A stretch of 40,495 nucleotides of DNA from Alphaproteobacteria bacterium (lineage in GTDB: Bacteria; Pseudomonadota; Alphaproteobacteria; Micavibrionales; Micavibrionaceae): positions 1-40,495 of the forward strand of contig JAJFGQ010000010.1 of the NCBI GenBank assembly GCA_021776075.1, written 5' to 3'. A program made the position numbers and the translations under genes. A model generated the notes under the pieces. It was not told the DNA's origin. It made no database searches and saw only the letters and a program-made list of their open reading frames with translations. This document shows positions 7,842 through 16,862 of the stretch, piece after piece; within the stretch, counting starts at the first letter, position 1; each line of letters begins with the position of its first letter.

Positions 7842-8894
7842 ATGAGCTACATTAACCCGTCCTTTCGTCACCCTAACCTGCCCGTTAATGATATAGGCTG
7901 CACAAAAACGGATTATGAAGGCGCAATTTCAACTTTATGTGCCGGTTGCGGCCATGACTCGATCAGCGCTGCCGTTGTACAGGCTTGCTTTGAAATGTCG
8001 ATTGAGCCGCACCGTGTTGCAAAATTATCCGGTATAGGTTGCTCTTCCAAAACGCCTGCATATTTTCTAAACCAATCCCATGGGTTTAATTCCGTACATG
8101 GCCGTATGCCTTCGGTGGCAACAGGCGCGAACATGGCAAACCGCGATATGATCTATATCGGTGTATCCGGTGACGGCGATACGGCGTCTATCGGCATGGG
8201 GCAGTTCGTTCATGTGGCGCGCCGTAATCTCAACATGCTTTACATGGTTGAAAATAATGGTTGTTACGGCCTGACCAAGGGGCAGGATTCTGCAACAGCT
8301 GATATTGGTTCAAAGGCAAAGGGCGGTGTTGAGAATGTTTATGCGCCGATTGATTTGGTTAATGTTGCGCTGGAGCTTGGTGCAACATTTGTAGCCCGTA
8401 GCTTTTCCGGTGATAAGAAACAGCTTGTGCCGTTGATACAGGCCGCGCTCAGCCATCAGGGCTTTGCCTTTATTGATGTCGTCTCGCCTTGTGTGACCTT
8501 CAATAACAATCCCGGTTCTACCAAGGCTTACGATTATGTGCGTGAACATGCGGAAATTACGGGAAGCGTTGATTTTGTACCGAAAAAAGATGAAATTACC
8601 GCCGATTACGAACCCGGCACATCCACGAATATAACGTTGCATGACGGTTCCGCACTGCAACTGCATAAGCTTGCCAAAGACTTTGATCCGCAGGACCGGC
8701 GTGCGGCAACACGGGCGTTGGAGAATGCCAAAGACCATGGCGGTATTCTAACCGGATTGATCTATATCGATCCTGATACAAAAGATTTGCATAATATATT
8801 GGGCACAACCGAAACCCCGTTGCGTGATCTGGATCAGGATACGCTCTGCCCGGGGAATGACGCGCTCGCCGCGATTAACGAGAGCCTGCGCTAG
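7842..8894 (+). CDS. korB: 2-oxoacid:acceptor oxidoreductase beta subunit (thiamine diphosphate binding)
   Basis: A 350-residue subunit starting eight bases after korA. STLCAGCGHDSIS near the N-terminus and GIGCSSKTPAYF match the KorB family. The thiamine diphosphate/Mg site is GDGDTASIG followed by MVENNGCYGLTKGQDS. The block VSPCVTFNN is also typical of KorB. It carries the cofactor that decarboxylates the 2-oxoacid and uses the alpha subunit for CoA binding. The stop codon overlaps that of kmo on the other strand through a shared CTAG at 8891-8894, so transcripts from the two operons run into each other. No terminator is visible between them. Confidence 0.92.
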   Translation: MSYINPSFRHPNLPVNDIGCTKTDYEGAISTLCAGCGHDSISAAVVQACFEMSIEPHRVAKLSGIGCSSKTPAYFLNQSHGFNSVHGRMPSVATGANMANRDMIYIGVSGDGDTASIGMGQFVHVARRNLNMLYMVENNGCYGLTKGQDSATADIGSKAKGGVENVYAPIDLVNVALELGATFVARSFSGDKKQLVPLIQAALSHQGFAFIDVVSPCVTFNNNPGSTKAYDYVREHAEITGSVDFVPKKDEITADYEPGTSTNITLHDGSALQLHKLAKDFDPQDRRAATRALENAKDHGGILTGLIYIDPDTKDLHNILGTTETPLRDLDQDTLCPGNDALAAINESLR

Positions 8895-10243
8895 TTGTTA
8901 GAACCGCAAACAAGCCGCTCCGCTTCATCCCAGTTAATTTGTTCCGTCGATGAAATGTCGGCAGAAAGCTTGTCCAGTATGCCGTCCTGAATCTCGCTTA
9001 AACGGCGAGCCTCCGCATAGGGGATTTCCGGGTGAAACATGACCATGGAATAGCGCGGAATAAATTGATCCGGGTAGCGTTTTTCCAGTTCAAATCCGAT
9101 TTGTTTTTTAAGTTGAAACTTGGGATCAGCCGTTGTATCCCGCATTTCCACAAAATTTTCAATCGCCATATCGGCAATGGCATCAGTATTGGGCTTGCGT
9201 TGTTTTTCCAGTTCTTTGAACAGGGTTTCCCAGTCGGGGTTATCGAACTCAAGCAGGGCATTCAAAGCCGTACAGTCTTCAAACCCGCAATTCATACCCT
9301 GTCCGAAGAACGGTACGATACCGTGGGCGGCATCGCCCAGTACGATGGCTTGCCCGCCGATACGCCACGGATTGCATCTGATCGTGGCCAGAGCGCCCGT
9401 CGGGTTGTTAAAGAAATCATCTGCCAGTGTGGGCATGAGTGCCACAGCATCCGGGAAGACCCGTTGAAAAAATGCGGCAACATCTTGTTTTGTTTGCAGT
9501 GCTTCAAAACTATCTTCGCCTTCATAGGGCGAAAATAACGTGCAGGTAAAGTTGCCATCCATATTCGGCAAGGCAATCAGCATATAGCTTTTGCGCGGCC
9601 AGATATGAAGAGCATGCTTGTCTATACGAAAACCGCCGTCTTCAGCAGGCGGTATAACCAGTTCTTTGTAGCCATGTTCCAGAAAGTTCTGCGCATAGCT
9701 GAAGTTTTCTACATTTTCCAGCATGGCTTGCCGGATAACCGACCATGCGCCGTCTGTTCCGATGGTAACAGCGGCTTTAATGTGTTCTTCCTGCTGTGTC
9801 TCTTCATTCAGAAACGTAAGGGTTGCCTTCTCGACATTGTAATTGGTACAGCGCCGATTAAATGAAATATCCAGGTTGTCGTATGCGTCTGCGGCTTCGA
9901 GCAACAGGATATTCAGCAAGCCGCGGGAAATGGCGTAAATAACTTCATCTTCTTTCTGGCCGTAAGGGACAAAGGAGGTGTTGCCTTCTGTGTCATGTAA
10001 CATACGGCCCTTCATCGGGATGGCTATCTCAAGGGCTTTGTCCCGTAGTCCGACTTCTTCCAGTGCCTTCAGGCCGCGTGAGGTCACGACAAGATTTATC
10101 GATCGTCCTGCAGGTACGCCGCCTTTGCGCATATCGGGGCGACGCTCATAAAGGGTTACATCGAACCCTTTTTTCGCCAGAATGATAGCTGTAAGCGGAC
10201 CAATTAAGCCGCCCCCGACAACATGTATTGTTTCTGTGCTCAT
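8891..10243 (-). CDS. kmo: Kynurenine 3-monooxygenase
   Basis: A 450-residue FAD monooxygenase that converts kynurenine to 3-hydroxykynurenine with NADPH and oxygen. The FAD site is VGGGLIGPLTA at the N-terminus. AGRSINLVVTSRGLKAL is the characteristic KMO block. The second FAD motif is GDAAHGIVPFFGQGMNCGFEDC-like, spanning about residues 308-329. A YSMVMFHPEIPYAEA segment near the C-terminus also fits KMO. No C-terminal membrane anchor is seen, unlike the mitochondrial enzyme. It is the last gene of the eight-gene kynurenine operon, two bases after kynU, and meets korB tail to tail with a four-base overlap. Confidence 0.92.
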   Translation of the reverse strand: MSTETIHVVGGGLIGPLTAIILAKKGFDVTLYERRPDMRKGGVPAGRSINLVVTSRGLKALEEVGLRDKALEIAIPMKGRMLHDTEGNTSFVPYGQKEDEVIYAISRGLLNILLLEAADAYDNLDISFNRRCTNYNVEKATLTFLNEETQQEEHIKAAVTIGTDGAWSVIRQAMLENVENFSYAQNFLEHGYKELVIPPAEDGGFRIDKHALHIWPRKSYMLIALPNMDGNFTCTLFSPYEGEDSFEALQTKQDVAAFFQRVFPDAVALMPTLADDFFNNPTGALATIRCNPWRIGGQAIVLGDAAHGIVPFFGQGMNCGFEDCTALNALLEFDNPDWETLFKELEKQRKPNTDAIADMAIENFVEMRDTTADPKFQLKKQIGFELEKRYPDQFIPRYSMVMFHPEIPYAEARRLSEIQDGILDKLSADISSTEQINWDEAERLVCGSNN

Positions 10244-10245
10244 AA

Positions 10246-11544
10246 TTATCCGGCCTCCGACAGTTGCTCTGATTGACCAATTTGTGCCGCAAAAATCTGC
10301 ACAAATTTATAAACATCTGTGAAGCTGTTATAAAGCGGTGTTGGTGCTAAACGGATGCAGTCCGGTTCCCGCCAGTCGCAAACAACGCCACCGGCCTGAA
10401 GGGCTTCAAAAACATTTTTACCGCCTTCTGCAAGCACAATAGAGATCTGGCAGCCTCGTTCATCGGCTGCGCGCGGTGTCATGATGGTAAAATCATCACT
10501 GTTCAGGTTATCCAGCAGAAACTCGAGATAACCGGTGAGCGCGACGCTTTTGTTGTGCAGCATTTCCATGCCGGCTTCTTCAAAAATATCGAGAGACGCC
10601 TTAATGGCGGCTAAAGACAAAACAGGCGGGTTTGAAATCTGCCAGCCTTCTGCACCGGGAATAGGTTTGAAATGTGGCTCCATCTGGAAACGTGTTTCCT
10701 TGTCATGTCCCCACCATCCGGCAAAGCGGGGCAGGTCTGAATCATGGGCATGGCGTTCATGAACAAAACAACCGGACAGGCTGCCCGGTCCAGAATTCAG
10801 GTATTTATAGGAACACCAGCAGGCAAAATCAACGTCCCAGTCATGGAGGCTGAGAGCGGCATTCCCCGCAGCATGGGCCAGATCAAAACCAACGAGGCAG
10901 CCTTTTTCATGGCCTGCTTTTGTGATGCGCTCCATGGCGAATAATTGTCCGGTATAGTAGTTCACACCGCCTATCATGATGAGGGAAATTTCATTGCCTT
11001 GTTCCGCAATAAGAGATTCAATATCTTCTGTACGAAGCGTTCTTTCGCCTTCTCGCGGTGAAATTTCAACCAGAGACTTGAGCGGGTCAAAGCCGTGAAA
11101 TTTGATTTGGGATTCCACAGCATAGCGATCCGAGGGAAAGGCATTGCCTTCGATTAGGATTTTATAACGGTCTTTTGTCGGGCGGTAAAAAGACACCATC
11201 ATCAAATGAAGATTGACGCTTAAAGAATTCATCATGACGACTTCGATTTGTTTTGCCCCGACAATATGAGCCATTTGTTTCGTGACAAATTCATGGTAGT
11301 CCCGCCACGGGTTTTTCCCCCGGAAATGGGCTTCCACAGCCATGTTGCCCCAGTCATCCAGTTCCTGCATCAGGGCGGCATTGACGGCTTTGGGTTTTAG
11401 CCCCAGAGAGTTTCCGCAGAAATAAACGCAGTCTTTATCTTCTTTTGTTTTGGGAATGCTAAATTTTTCACGGTAGGAGGCGAGGGGATCAGTCTGATCC
11501 ATTTCCTGCGCAAAAGTGGCGTCTGTGCGGTATTCATTCGTCAT
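10246..11544 (-). CDS. kynU: Kynureninase
   Basis: A 432-residue PLP enzyme of fold type I that cleaves 3-hydroxykynurenine (or kynurenine) to 3-hydroxyanthranilate (or anthranilate) and alanine. YFCGNSLGLKP near residues 41-51 is typical of kynureninases. The aspartate that holds the PLP ring is in VGFDLAHAAGN, and Lys247 in CSYKYLNSGPG is the Schiff-base lysine. RFAGWWGHD and GWQISNPPVLSLAA also match. Length is as expected. Its ATG overlaps the stop of the upstream cyclase gene by ATGA, which suggests translational coupling. Because kmo lies next to it, 3-hydroxykynurenine is the likely main substrate. Confidence 0.95.
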   Translation of the reverse strand: MTNEYRTDATFAQEMDQTDPLASYREKFSIPKTKEDKDCVYFCGNSLGLKPKAVNAALMQELDDWGNMAVEAHFRGKNPWRDYHEFVTKQMAHIVGAKQIEVVMMNSLSVNLHLMMVSFYRPTKDRYKILIEGNAFPSDRYAVESQIKFHGFDPLKSLVEISPREGERTLRTEDIESLIAEQGNEISLIMIGGVNYYTGQLFAMERITKAGHEKGCLVGFDLAHAAGNAALSLHDWDVDFACWCSYKYLNSGPGSLSGCFVHERHAHDSDLPRFAGWWGHDKETRFQMEPHFKPIPGAEGWQISNPPVLSLAAIKASLDIFEEAGMEMLHNKSVALTGYLEFLLDNLNSDDFTIMTPRAADERGCQISIVLAEGGKNVFEALQAGGVVCDWREPDCIRLAPTPLYNSFTDVYKFVQIFAAQIGQSEQLSEAG

Positions 11545-12290
11545 GGTTTTACCTCATATAAAACAGGGCGGCTGGGGGCAGCATCGCCCATAAAGGGCGC
11601 AATTTGCAAATTCAGTAAATAAGCGCCGTCTTTAATGTCGTCAGGCACATAAATTAATTCTGTAATCGTTTTATCGGAGGCGCTTGTCTGATCAATATTA
11701 TTACCGTCTGTAACACCCCAGAAAATATGGTGCCCTGTAAGCTTTTCGTCATCCACACGATCCACAGACGGCATATCGACCAGTAAATGCTTTACGCCTT
11801 GTTCGGTAATATACGTCATGGCTTCGGCAGAAAAGAAAGGCGGCAAGTCGTCACTGTAATTCCGTGTGGTTTTATCAGGGCTGTTGGGGGTTGTGCGGAT
11901 GATCAGGGCATCCGAAAAATCCGGGTGATTGTGGTGCAGCATGGCGGGCGTAATCACGTTGTCTTCCGGTGTTACGGTTAGAAGCGTCGCCGGAATCAGG
12001 CTGTCTTTTATGATGTCGTAAACATGGATGGCGTTTGATGAAATATGCCCGACACATTCCGTGTGCGTGCCATGTAAATGGGGGGAGAAGGTGTAAACGT
12101 CACAATTGCAGCTGCCACCCTGTGCAATAGCGCCGGTGAATCCTTCGGTTTCATAGGGTTCTTTAGAGGCGGGCGCTGCACCAAATGCTGATAATTGCGC
12201 GCCTTCAAACCGCACGGGAATAGAGATATCCAGCGGATGGTTTAAATTCACATCATAGCGTGTACCATTGAGCGTTACCGTAATGTCCAT
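11541..12290 (-). CDS. Cyclase-family hydrolase, probable N-formylkynurenine formamidase
   Basis: A 249-residue protein of the metal-dependent cyclase family (PF04199), which includes KynB. The metal-binding segment is HLHGTHTECVGH, a variant of the usual HxGTHxDxPxH, with Glu in place of the first Asp and no Pro. LDISIPVRFEG at the N-terminus fits the family's opening strand. KynB enzymes are usually nearer 210 residues, so this is a longer branch. Its position directly upstream of kynU and within an operon of kynurenine genes points to N-formylkynurenine hydrolysis. The function is inferred from context, since cyclase-family members act on varied amides and lactones. Confidence 0.72.
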   Translation of the reverse strand: MDITVTLNGTRYDVNLNHPLDISIPVRFEGAQLSAFGAAPASKEPYETEGFTGAIAQGGSCNCDVYTFSPHLHGTHTECVGHISSNAIHVYDIIKDSLIPATLLTVTPEDNVITPAMLHHNHPDFSDALIIRTTPNSPDKTTRNYSDDLPPFFSAEAMTYITEQGVKHLLVDMPSVDRVDDEKLTGHHIFWGVTDGNNIDQTSASDKTITELIYVPDDIKDGAYLLNLQIAPFMGDAAPSRPVLYEVKP

Positions 12291-12295
12291 AAGGG

Positions 12296-13549
12296 TTATA
12301 GTCCTGCGTTTTTTCCGGTTTCAGTGTAACCCAGCCATTCCTTGGCGGTGCCGGACAGAATACGCTGTCTCTGCTCATCGCGCAGGCGCGGCAGTTGGCG
12401 CGGATCTCCCCCGGCATCACGATGCGGGATCCAGTTAAAATATTGCCAGGCTTCTTCCATGGTTGTGTCCGGTCCCGGTAAATGCTCGACCATATGACCG
12501 GGATAAATACCCTTCACGGTGTCATAGGGACATTTATTCCCCTTCGGGTCTTCCATGCTCTGCGGATCAAAGGGGTCAATTTCGCCCAAAGGATACGGGT
12601 AGTCCGATCCCATAGCGATCCGGTTAATTCCAATGGTATTGACCAGCGTTTCAAACCCCCACGGGCTGTGCGTCAGGGTGTCTGTGTAAATCGCGCATTG
12701 CCGTACTGTCGCGTAGGGGTCGAGCTGCGAACGGTTGGCAAATAAATCCGGGCGACAATAAGCGCCGTGTTCCAGCCTGCCGATTAACCCTGTAAAAGCA
12801 CCGCCGCCATGCGCGTAAAGGACTCGTAAATCAGGCAATTGTTCATGAACACCGCTACACCGCATGGAATCAAAAGCCATAGCCGTTTCCATACCCATAC
12901 CGATAAGCCATGGTCGCCAGTTACGACCGGGATTCATACGGTTTTTCAGGTGCTTTTCTTCCGGCTTCATAAAGCCGCCCCACGGATGAACAAAGACAGC
13001 CATACCCAGATCATTCGCCGCTTCAAAAATCGGATAAAGATAAGGATGCCCAATATCCATGCCATCAATATTTGAATTAACTTCAACGCCACGTAAGCCC
13101 AGATTATCGCGCAGCCGTCTCATTTCCTTGATCGCCTGATTAGGAAAGCGCATGGGAAGCGCACCCAGCGCCGTAAAACGATCAGGGAATTTTGAAACAA
13201 TATTCGCGTTATCATCATTTAAGATTTTGCAGATTTCCGTCGCATCATTTTCATTATCAACATAATCAGGAATCATCATCGGTGTGGGAGATAAAACTTG
13301 CATCGTAATACCGTGATGATCACAGGATTTTATACGCGCCGCACCGTCATAAGAATCATCTTCGATCACACGATTAACATTACCATGCCCATCAACCATT
13401 TCCGCGCAACACGGCTTTGTTTCATGGGCACGGATACGGATGAACTTTTCGTAGTGTGAAAATTTCGCCAGTGGTTCATAGGTGTCCGGTGAGGTCGTCG
13501 TATGGGTATGAACGTCCCATTTTTCTGCCGGTTTATAAGGATAGGTCAT
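12296..13549 (-). CDS. Amidohydrolase, probable 2-amino-3-carboxymuconate-6-semialdehyde decarboxylase (ACMSD)
   Basis: A 417-residue amidohydrolase_2 protein. The first metal pair is His14 and His16 in WDVHTHTT. Further metal and catalytic residues lie in VFVHPWGGF, LYAHGGGAF and MGSDYPYPLGE. ACMSD removes the carboxyl group of ACMS made by the ring-opening dioxygenase encoded next in the operon, and so diverts flux away from quinolinate. It is longer than the usual ACMSD of about 335 residues, with extra sequence at the N-terminus and around 290-345. The assignment rests on these motifs plus position between the dioxygenase and formamidase genes. Confidence 0.82.
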   Translation of the reverse strand: MTYPYKPAEKWDVHTHTTTSPDTYEPLAKFSHYEKFIRIRAHETKPCCAEMVDGHGNVNRVIEDDSYDGAARIKSCDHHGITMQVLSPTPMMIPDYVDNENDATEICKILNDDNANIVSKFPDRFTALGALPMRFPNQAIKEMRRLRDNLGLRGVEVNSNIDGMDIGHPYLYPIFEAANDLGMAVFVHPWGGFMKPEEKHLKNRMNPGRNWRPWLIGMGMETAMAFDSMRCSGVHEQLPDLRVLYAHGGGAFTGLIGRLEHGAYCRPDLFANRSQLDPYATVRQCAIYTDTLTHSPWGFETLVNTIGINRIAMGSDYPYPLGEIDPFDPQSMEDPKGNKCPYDTVKGIYPGHMVEHLPGPDTTMEEAWQYFNWIPHRDAGGDPRQLPRLRDEQRQRILSGTAKEWLGYTETGKNAGL

Positions 13550-13564
13550 GCTTATATATTTATC

Positions 13565-14095
13565 CTATGGTGCGGGGGCCGCAGGTTTTTGCAAAACGCT
13601 TTTGCATTCATTGCAGGTTCTGTTGTCTTCACTTTCCCAGAAACGGTTAAAAATTTTGGGTAAATCCTCGACAATATTCTTGAGCTGCACGTAATCCTCA
13701 TGGATTTTATTGTTGCAGTCATCACAATACCAGATAAAGCCGTCCAGTTCTCCTTCGGTGCGTTTGCGTTCAATCACAAGCCCGACCGTATTTTCAAAAC
13801 GCTGCGGGGAATGATGAATATGCGGCGGCAAAAGGAATACTTCGCCTTCCTTAATCTCAATATCTTCCGGGCCGTTATCTCCCATCACACGCAGAACCAT
13901 GTCACCTTCAACCTGATAGAAAAATTCTTCACCAACATCATGGTGATAGTCTTTGCGGATATTAGGGCCGCCAATAACCATGATAATAAAATCACCCATT
14001 TCATAGAGTTCCTGATTGCAAACAGGCGGTTTTAATTTATCGCGGTTGTCATCAATCCACTTTTTAAGGTTAAACGGTGTCATGGAACGGGTCAT
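13565..14095 (-). CDS. nbaC: 3-hydroxyanthranilate 3,4-dioxygenase
   Basis: A 176-residue cupin that opens the ring of 3-hydroxyanthranilate to ACMS. The iron ligands are in RKDYHHDVGEEFFYQ (His51 or His52, and Glu57) and LPPHIHHSPQR (His94 or His95), with the family's conserved Arg48 just before. The C-terminus carries a rubredoxin-like site, Cys124/Cys127 and Cys161/Cys164 (WYCDDC and TCNEC), as in bacterial enzymes of this family. Length fits. Its start overlaps the stop of the RidA gene by ATGA. It is the branch-point source of ACMS, which can go on to the decarboxylase or cyclise to quinolinate for NadC. Confidence 0.93.
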   Translation of the reverse strand: MTRSMTPFNLKKWIDDNRDKLKPPVCNQELYEMGDFIIMVIGGPNIRKDYHHDVGEEFFYQVEGDMVLRVMGDNGPEDIEIKEGEVFLLPPHIHHSPQRFENTVGLVIERKRTEGELDGFIWYCDDCNNKIHEDYVQLKNIVEDLPKIFNRFWESEDNRTCNECKSVLQKPAAPAP

Positions 14096-14529
14096 GATTT
14101 TGGTCCTCCGGGTCTGTAAGCTTTGCAGGTTAATTCAATCGCAATGGGTGTTGGTAGTTTGTTAATTTCAATTGTTGTGCGGCAGGGCGGGTTCTCCGCA
14201 AAATATTCGGCCCAGAGCGCATTATATTTTTTGAAGTCATCATCCATATTGGTCAGAAAAACGGTTACATCAACAAGGTCTGTCCACTCCGCACCGGCGG
14301 CTTCCAGAATATCGCGTACATTCTGAAAGACACTGCGGCATTGTGCCTCAATGTCATAGGCGGTGATGTTACCTTCCTTATCCAGCGTCACGCCGGGAAT
14401 ATCTTTTGTGCCTTTTTGCCGCGGCCCGACACCGGATAAATAAAGTGTGTCCCCTGCCCATCTGGCATGAGGGTACAACCCCACCGGTTCAGGGGCCGTA
14501 TCCGAATTTTTCACAACAGATTGGGACAT
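14092..14529 (-). CDS. RidA-family protein, probable 2-aminomuconate deaminase
   Basis: A 145-residue RidA/YjgF-fold protein. YLSGVGPRQKG, the DVTVFLTNM strand and the C-terminal CRTTIEINKLPTPIAIELTC are typical; the Arg in CRTT is the conserved substrate-binding residue of active RidA proteins. Members encoded with aminomuconate-semialdehyde dehydrogenase (NbaF/AmnD type) deaminate 2-aminomuconate to 4-oxalocrotonate, and that role is inferred from the neighbours on both sides. It lies 14 bases after the dehydrogenase gene and overlaps nbaC by four bases. General imine/enamine deaminase activity is the alternative. Confidence 0.85.
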   Translation of the reverse strand: MSQSVVKNSDTAPEPVGLYPHARWAGDTLYLSGVGPRQKGTKDIPGVTLDKEGNITAYDIEAQCRSVFQNVRDILEAAGAEWTDLVDVTVFLTNMDDDFKKYNALWAEYFAENPPCRTTIEINKLPTPIAIELTCKAYRPGGPKS

Positions 14530-14543
14530 GGTTTTCTCCTATG

Positions 14544-15995
14544 TTAACGCGGACGGCCAATTGTTTTTTCCTGCGTGAAAAACTGCATCGCCCGCCATTT
14601 GCCCTCACGCCCTATACCGGACTTTTTAAAACCACCAAAGGGCGCTTCCAAATCACGTAAATTCCAGCAATTCTGCCAAACCATACCGTTTTCCAGCCGT
14701 GTGGCTACCCGATCGGCACGGTTCTGATCTTGCGTCCAGACCGAAGCTGCCAAACCATAATCTGTGCTGTTCGCCATCTCGATCACTTCGTCCTCTGTGC
14801 TAAACGGCATCAAGGTTACAACAGGTCCAAAAATCTCTTCCCTGTTGGTCCGGCAAGTATGCGGCAGACCATCAATCACGGTGGGTTCAATAAAATAGCC
14901 GTCCTTGCAACGCCCTTCAAGAATGCGACGGTTTCCACCCGTCAGGACGGTTCCGCCTTCCTCCTTCGCCAACGCAATATAGGAAAGAACCTTTTCCATG
15001 TGGTCTTTTGAAACCGTCGCCCCATGCTGCGTATTCGTATCTTTCGGATCACCGATTTTTATGGTTTCCACTTTTTTGATGAAATCAGCTTTAAATCTGT
15101 CATAAATCGTATCCTGAATAAACAAACGCGAACCGCACAAACAAACCTGCCCCTGATTGGCAAAAGCTGCTGTTTTTGCGCCCTCCAGCGCTTTATCCCA
15201 CTCCGCATCGTCAAAAATAATCGTCGGATTTTTACCACCCAGTTCCAGCGAGACTTTTTTGAGCTGTTTCGCAGCATTTGTATAAATTTCGATCCCTGTT
15301 GCCGTTCCGCCAGTAAAGGAAATTGTTGGGATATCCGGGTGGTTTGTAATAGCAGAACCAATGTTCGCGCCCTTACCATGCAGAATATTCAAAACACCGG
15401 GCGGAAACCCAGCTTCATTAATCAATTCAGACAACATATAAGCCGTCATCGGCGTGACTTCGCTCGGTTTAGCAATCACGCAATTCCCGGCAGCCAACGC
15501 CGGAGAAAATTTCCATGTAAAAAGAAGAAAAGGCAAATTCCACGGCGAAATAGTCGCCACAACGCCAAAAGGTTGACGCAACGTGTAGGTATAGGAAGTA
15601 TCTTTCTCAAACACATCGCCCTTGAACTGAATTGCCGCATCGGCAAATGTCCGTAAATTAGCTGTACCACGCGGAATATCGAGGGCACCCGCCAAAGAAA
15701 CCGGTTTGCCGTTATCTTTAGATTCAGCCTGAATAAAATTATCCTGCCGCTCATCAATCAAATCGGCGAGCTTGTTCATCATGGCGGCGCGCTCTTCCGC
15801 CGGCGTATCGCGCCATGCCGGAAAGGCATTTTGTGCTGCGATAACGGCGCGATCCAGATCATCCTTATTAGAATCGGGGACAAGCGCATAAGGCTGCCCC
15901 GTGGCCGGTTCAATTGTTTCAAAATACTGGCCGGATAGCGGCTCAACCATCTCGCCATTCACGAAATTCATGATTTTTTTATTATGCAGAGTCAT
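14544..15995 (-). CDS. 2-aminomuconate-6-semialdehyde dehydrogenase (ALDH family)
   Basis: A 483-residue NAD-dependent aldehyde dehydrogenase. SPWNLP (about 150-155) supplies the oxyanion Asn. The general base is in LELGGKNP (Glu251), and the nucleophile is Cys285 in NQGQVCLCGSR, a CLC form also found in ALDH8/AMSDH enzymes. It ends with WQNCWNLRDLEAPFGG and KKSGIGREG, the usual C-terminal blocks. In this operon the substrate should be 2-aminomuconate-6-semialdehyde, released by the ACMS decarboxylase. AAAAAAGGAG just upstream supports ATG 15995. 2-hydroxymuconate semialdehyde is a possible alternative substrate. Confidence 0.9.
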   Translation of the reverse strand: MTLHNKKIMNFVNGEMVEPLSGQYFETIEPATGQPYALVPDSNKDDLDRAVIAAQNAFPAWRDTPAEERAAMMNKLADLIDERQDNFIQAESKDNGKPVSLAGALDIPRGTANLRTFADAAIQFKGDVFEKDTSYTYTLRQPFGVVATISPWNLPFLLFTWKFSPALAAGNCVIAKPSEVTPMTAYMLSELINEAGFPPGVLNILHGKGANIGSAITNHPDIPTISFTGGTATGIEIYTNAAKQLKKVSLELGGKNPTIIFDDAEWDKALEGAKTAAFANQGQVCLCGSRLFIQDTIYDRFKADFIKKVETIKIGDPKDTNTQHGATVSKDHMEKVLSYIALAKEEGGTVLTGGNRRILEGRCKDGYFIEPTVIDGLPHTCRTNREEIFGPVVTLMPFSTEDEVIEMANSTDYGLAASVWTQDQNRADRVATRLENGMVWQNCWNLRDLEAPFGGFKKSGIGREGKWRAMQFFTQEKTIGRPR

Positions 15996-16028
15996 AAATA
16001 TGCTCCTTTTTTAAAAATAGCCTATTCT

Positions 16029-16817
16029 CTATAAACAGCCCGTTCGGCCACCATCAACAGGCAGGTTTATACCGTTAATATAAGCCGCCGCCGGACTAGC
16101 CAGAAAAGCAATCGCCTGTGCCAGTTCTTCCGGGTTCCCCATGCGACCAACAGGAATAATAGAAAGCTCTGCGGCTTTTGTTTCGTCTATGGATTTACCC
16201 TGTTTTGCAGCCTTGCCTTCGATAATTTCTGCCATACGATCTGTGTCTGTTGCACCGGGCAGGATATTATTCACAGTAATGCCGAAACCGCCCAGTTCAC
16301 TGGCCAGCGTTTTAGCCCAGCTCGCCACAGCACCGCGTATCGTATTGGACACGCCCAATCCCGTAATTGGCATTTTCACAGATGTTGAAACAACATTAAT
16401 AATCCGGCCATAGCCTTCGGATTTCATTCCATCCAGAACGGCTTGCATCATAATATGATTGCCGATTAAATGCTGCGTAAAAGCTGCCATGAACTGATCT
16501 TCTGTCGCTGTGTGAACAGGCCCGGCAGCCGGGCCGCCTGTGTTATTCAGCAGGATATGGACAGGGGGAGCTGATTTTACATGATTCAATATAGTTTGTT
16601 TGAGTTTATCGGGATCGCTGAAATCTGCGGTTAGGGCTTTGTGAGTTTGCCCGGCGCTTGTGTCCAGCCCGGCACGCACAGCCTCCAGAGCCTCTTCATT
16701 CCGCGCCATCACAGTCACAGAGGCGCCGCGTGCCGCCAGTTCCTGCGCTGCCGCCCGGCCAATGCCTTTAGATGCCCCGCAGACAATCGCGTTTTTTCCT
16801 GATAAATCGATATTCAT
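16029..16817 (-). CDS. Atypical short-chain dehydrogenase/reductase-like protein of the kynurenine operon
   Basis: A 262-residue Rossmann protein, the first gene of the operon. The glycine motif is intact (CGASKGIG, residues 13-20) and the NNTGGP block replaces the usual NNAG. The catalytic YxxxK is missing: alignment by spacing places Ser157 and Arg161 (SNTIR) where Tyr and Lys should be, although a Ser near 144 is kept. This SN..R form matches a known group of SDR-like proteins that lack the classical tetrad. Its role in the pathway is not known; possibilities are a non-redox step such as tautomerisation or hydrolysis of a muconate, or a structural role. GAGAAG precedes the ATG. The gene is divergent from another SDR gene. 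Confidence 0.8.
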   Translation of the reverse strand: MNIDLSGKNAIVCGASKGIGRAAAQELAARGASVTVMARNEEALEAVRAGLDTSAGQTHKALTADFSDPDKLKQTILNHVKSAPPVHILLNNTGGPAAGPVHTATEDQFMAAFTQHLIGNHIMMQAVLDGMKSEGYGRIINVVSTSVKMPITGLGVSNTIRGAVASWAKTLASELGGFGITVNNILPGATDTDRMAEIIEGKAAKQGKSIDETKAAELSIIPVGRMGNPEELAQAIAFLASPAAAYINGINLPVDGGRTGCL

Positions 16818-16862
16818 GGCTTCTCATGTAACATACAGGAGGCGGGGAAGAAACAAAAAAGC

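Noticed and set aside
15024-15656. Plus-strand open frame of 210 codons under the aminomuconate-semialdehyde dehydrogenase gene
   Set aside because: The opposite strand encodes complete ALDH motifs; this frame has no recognisable domain.
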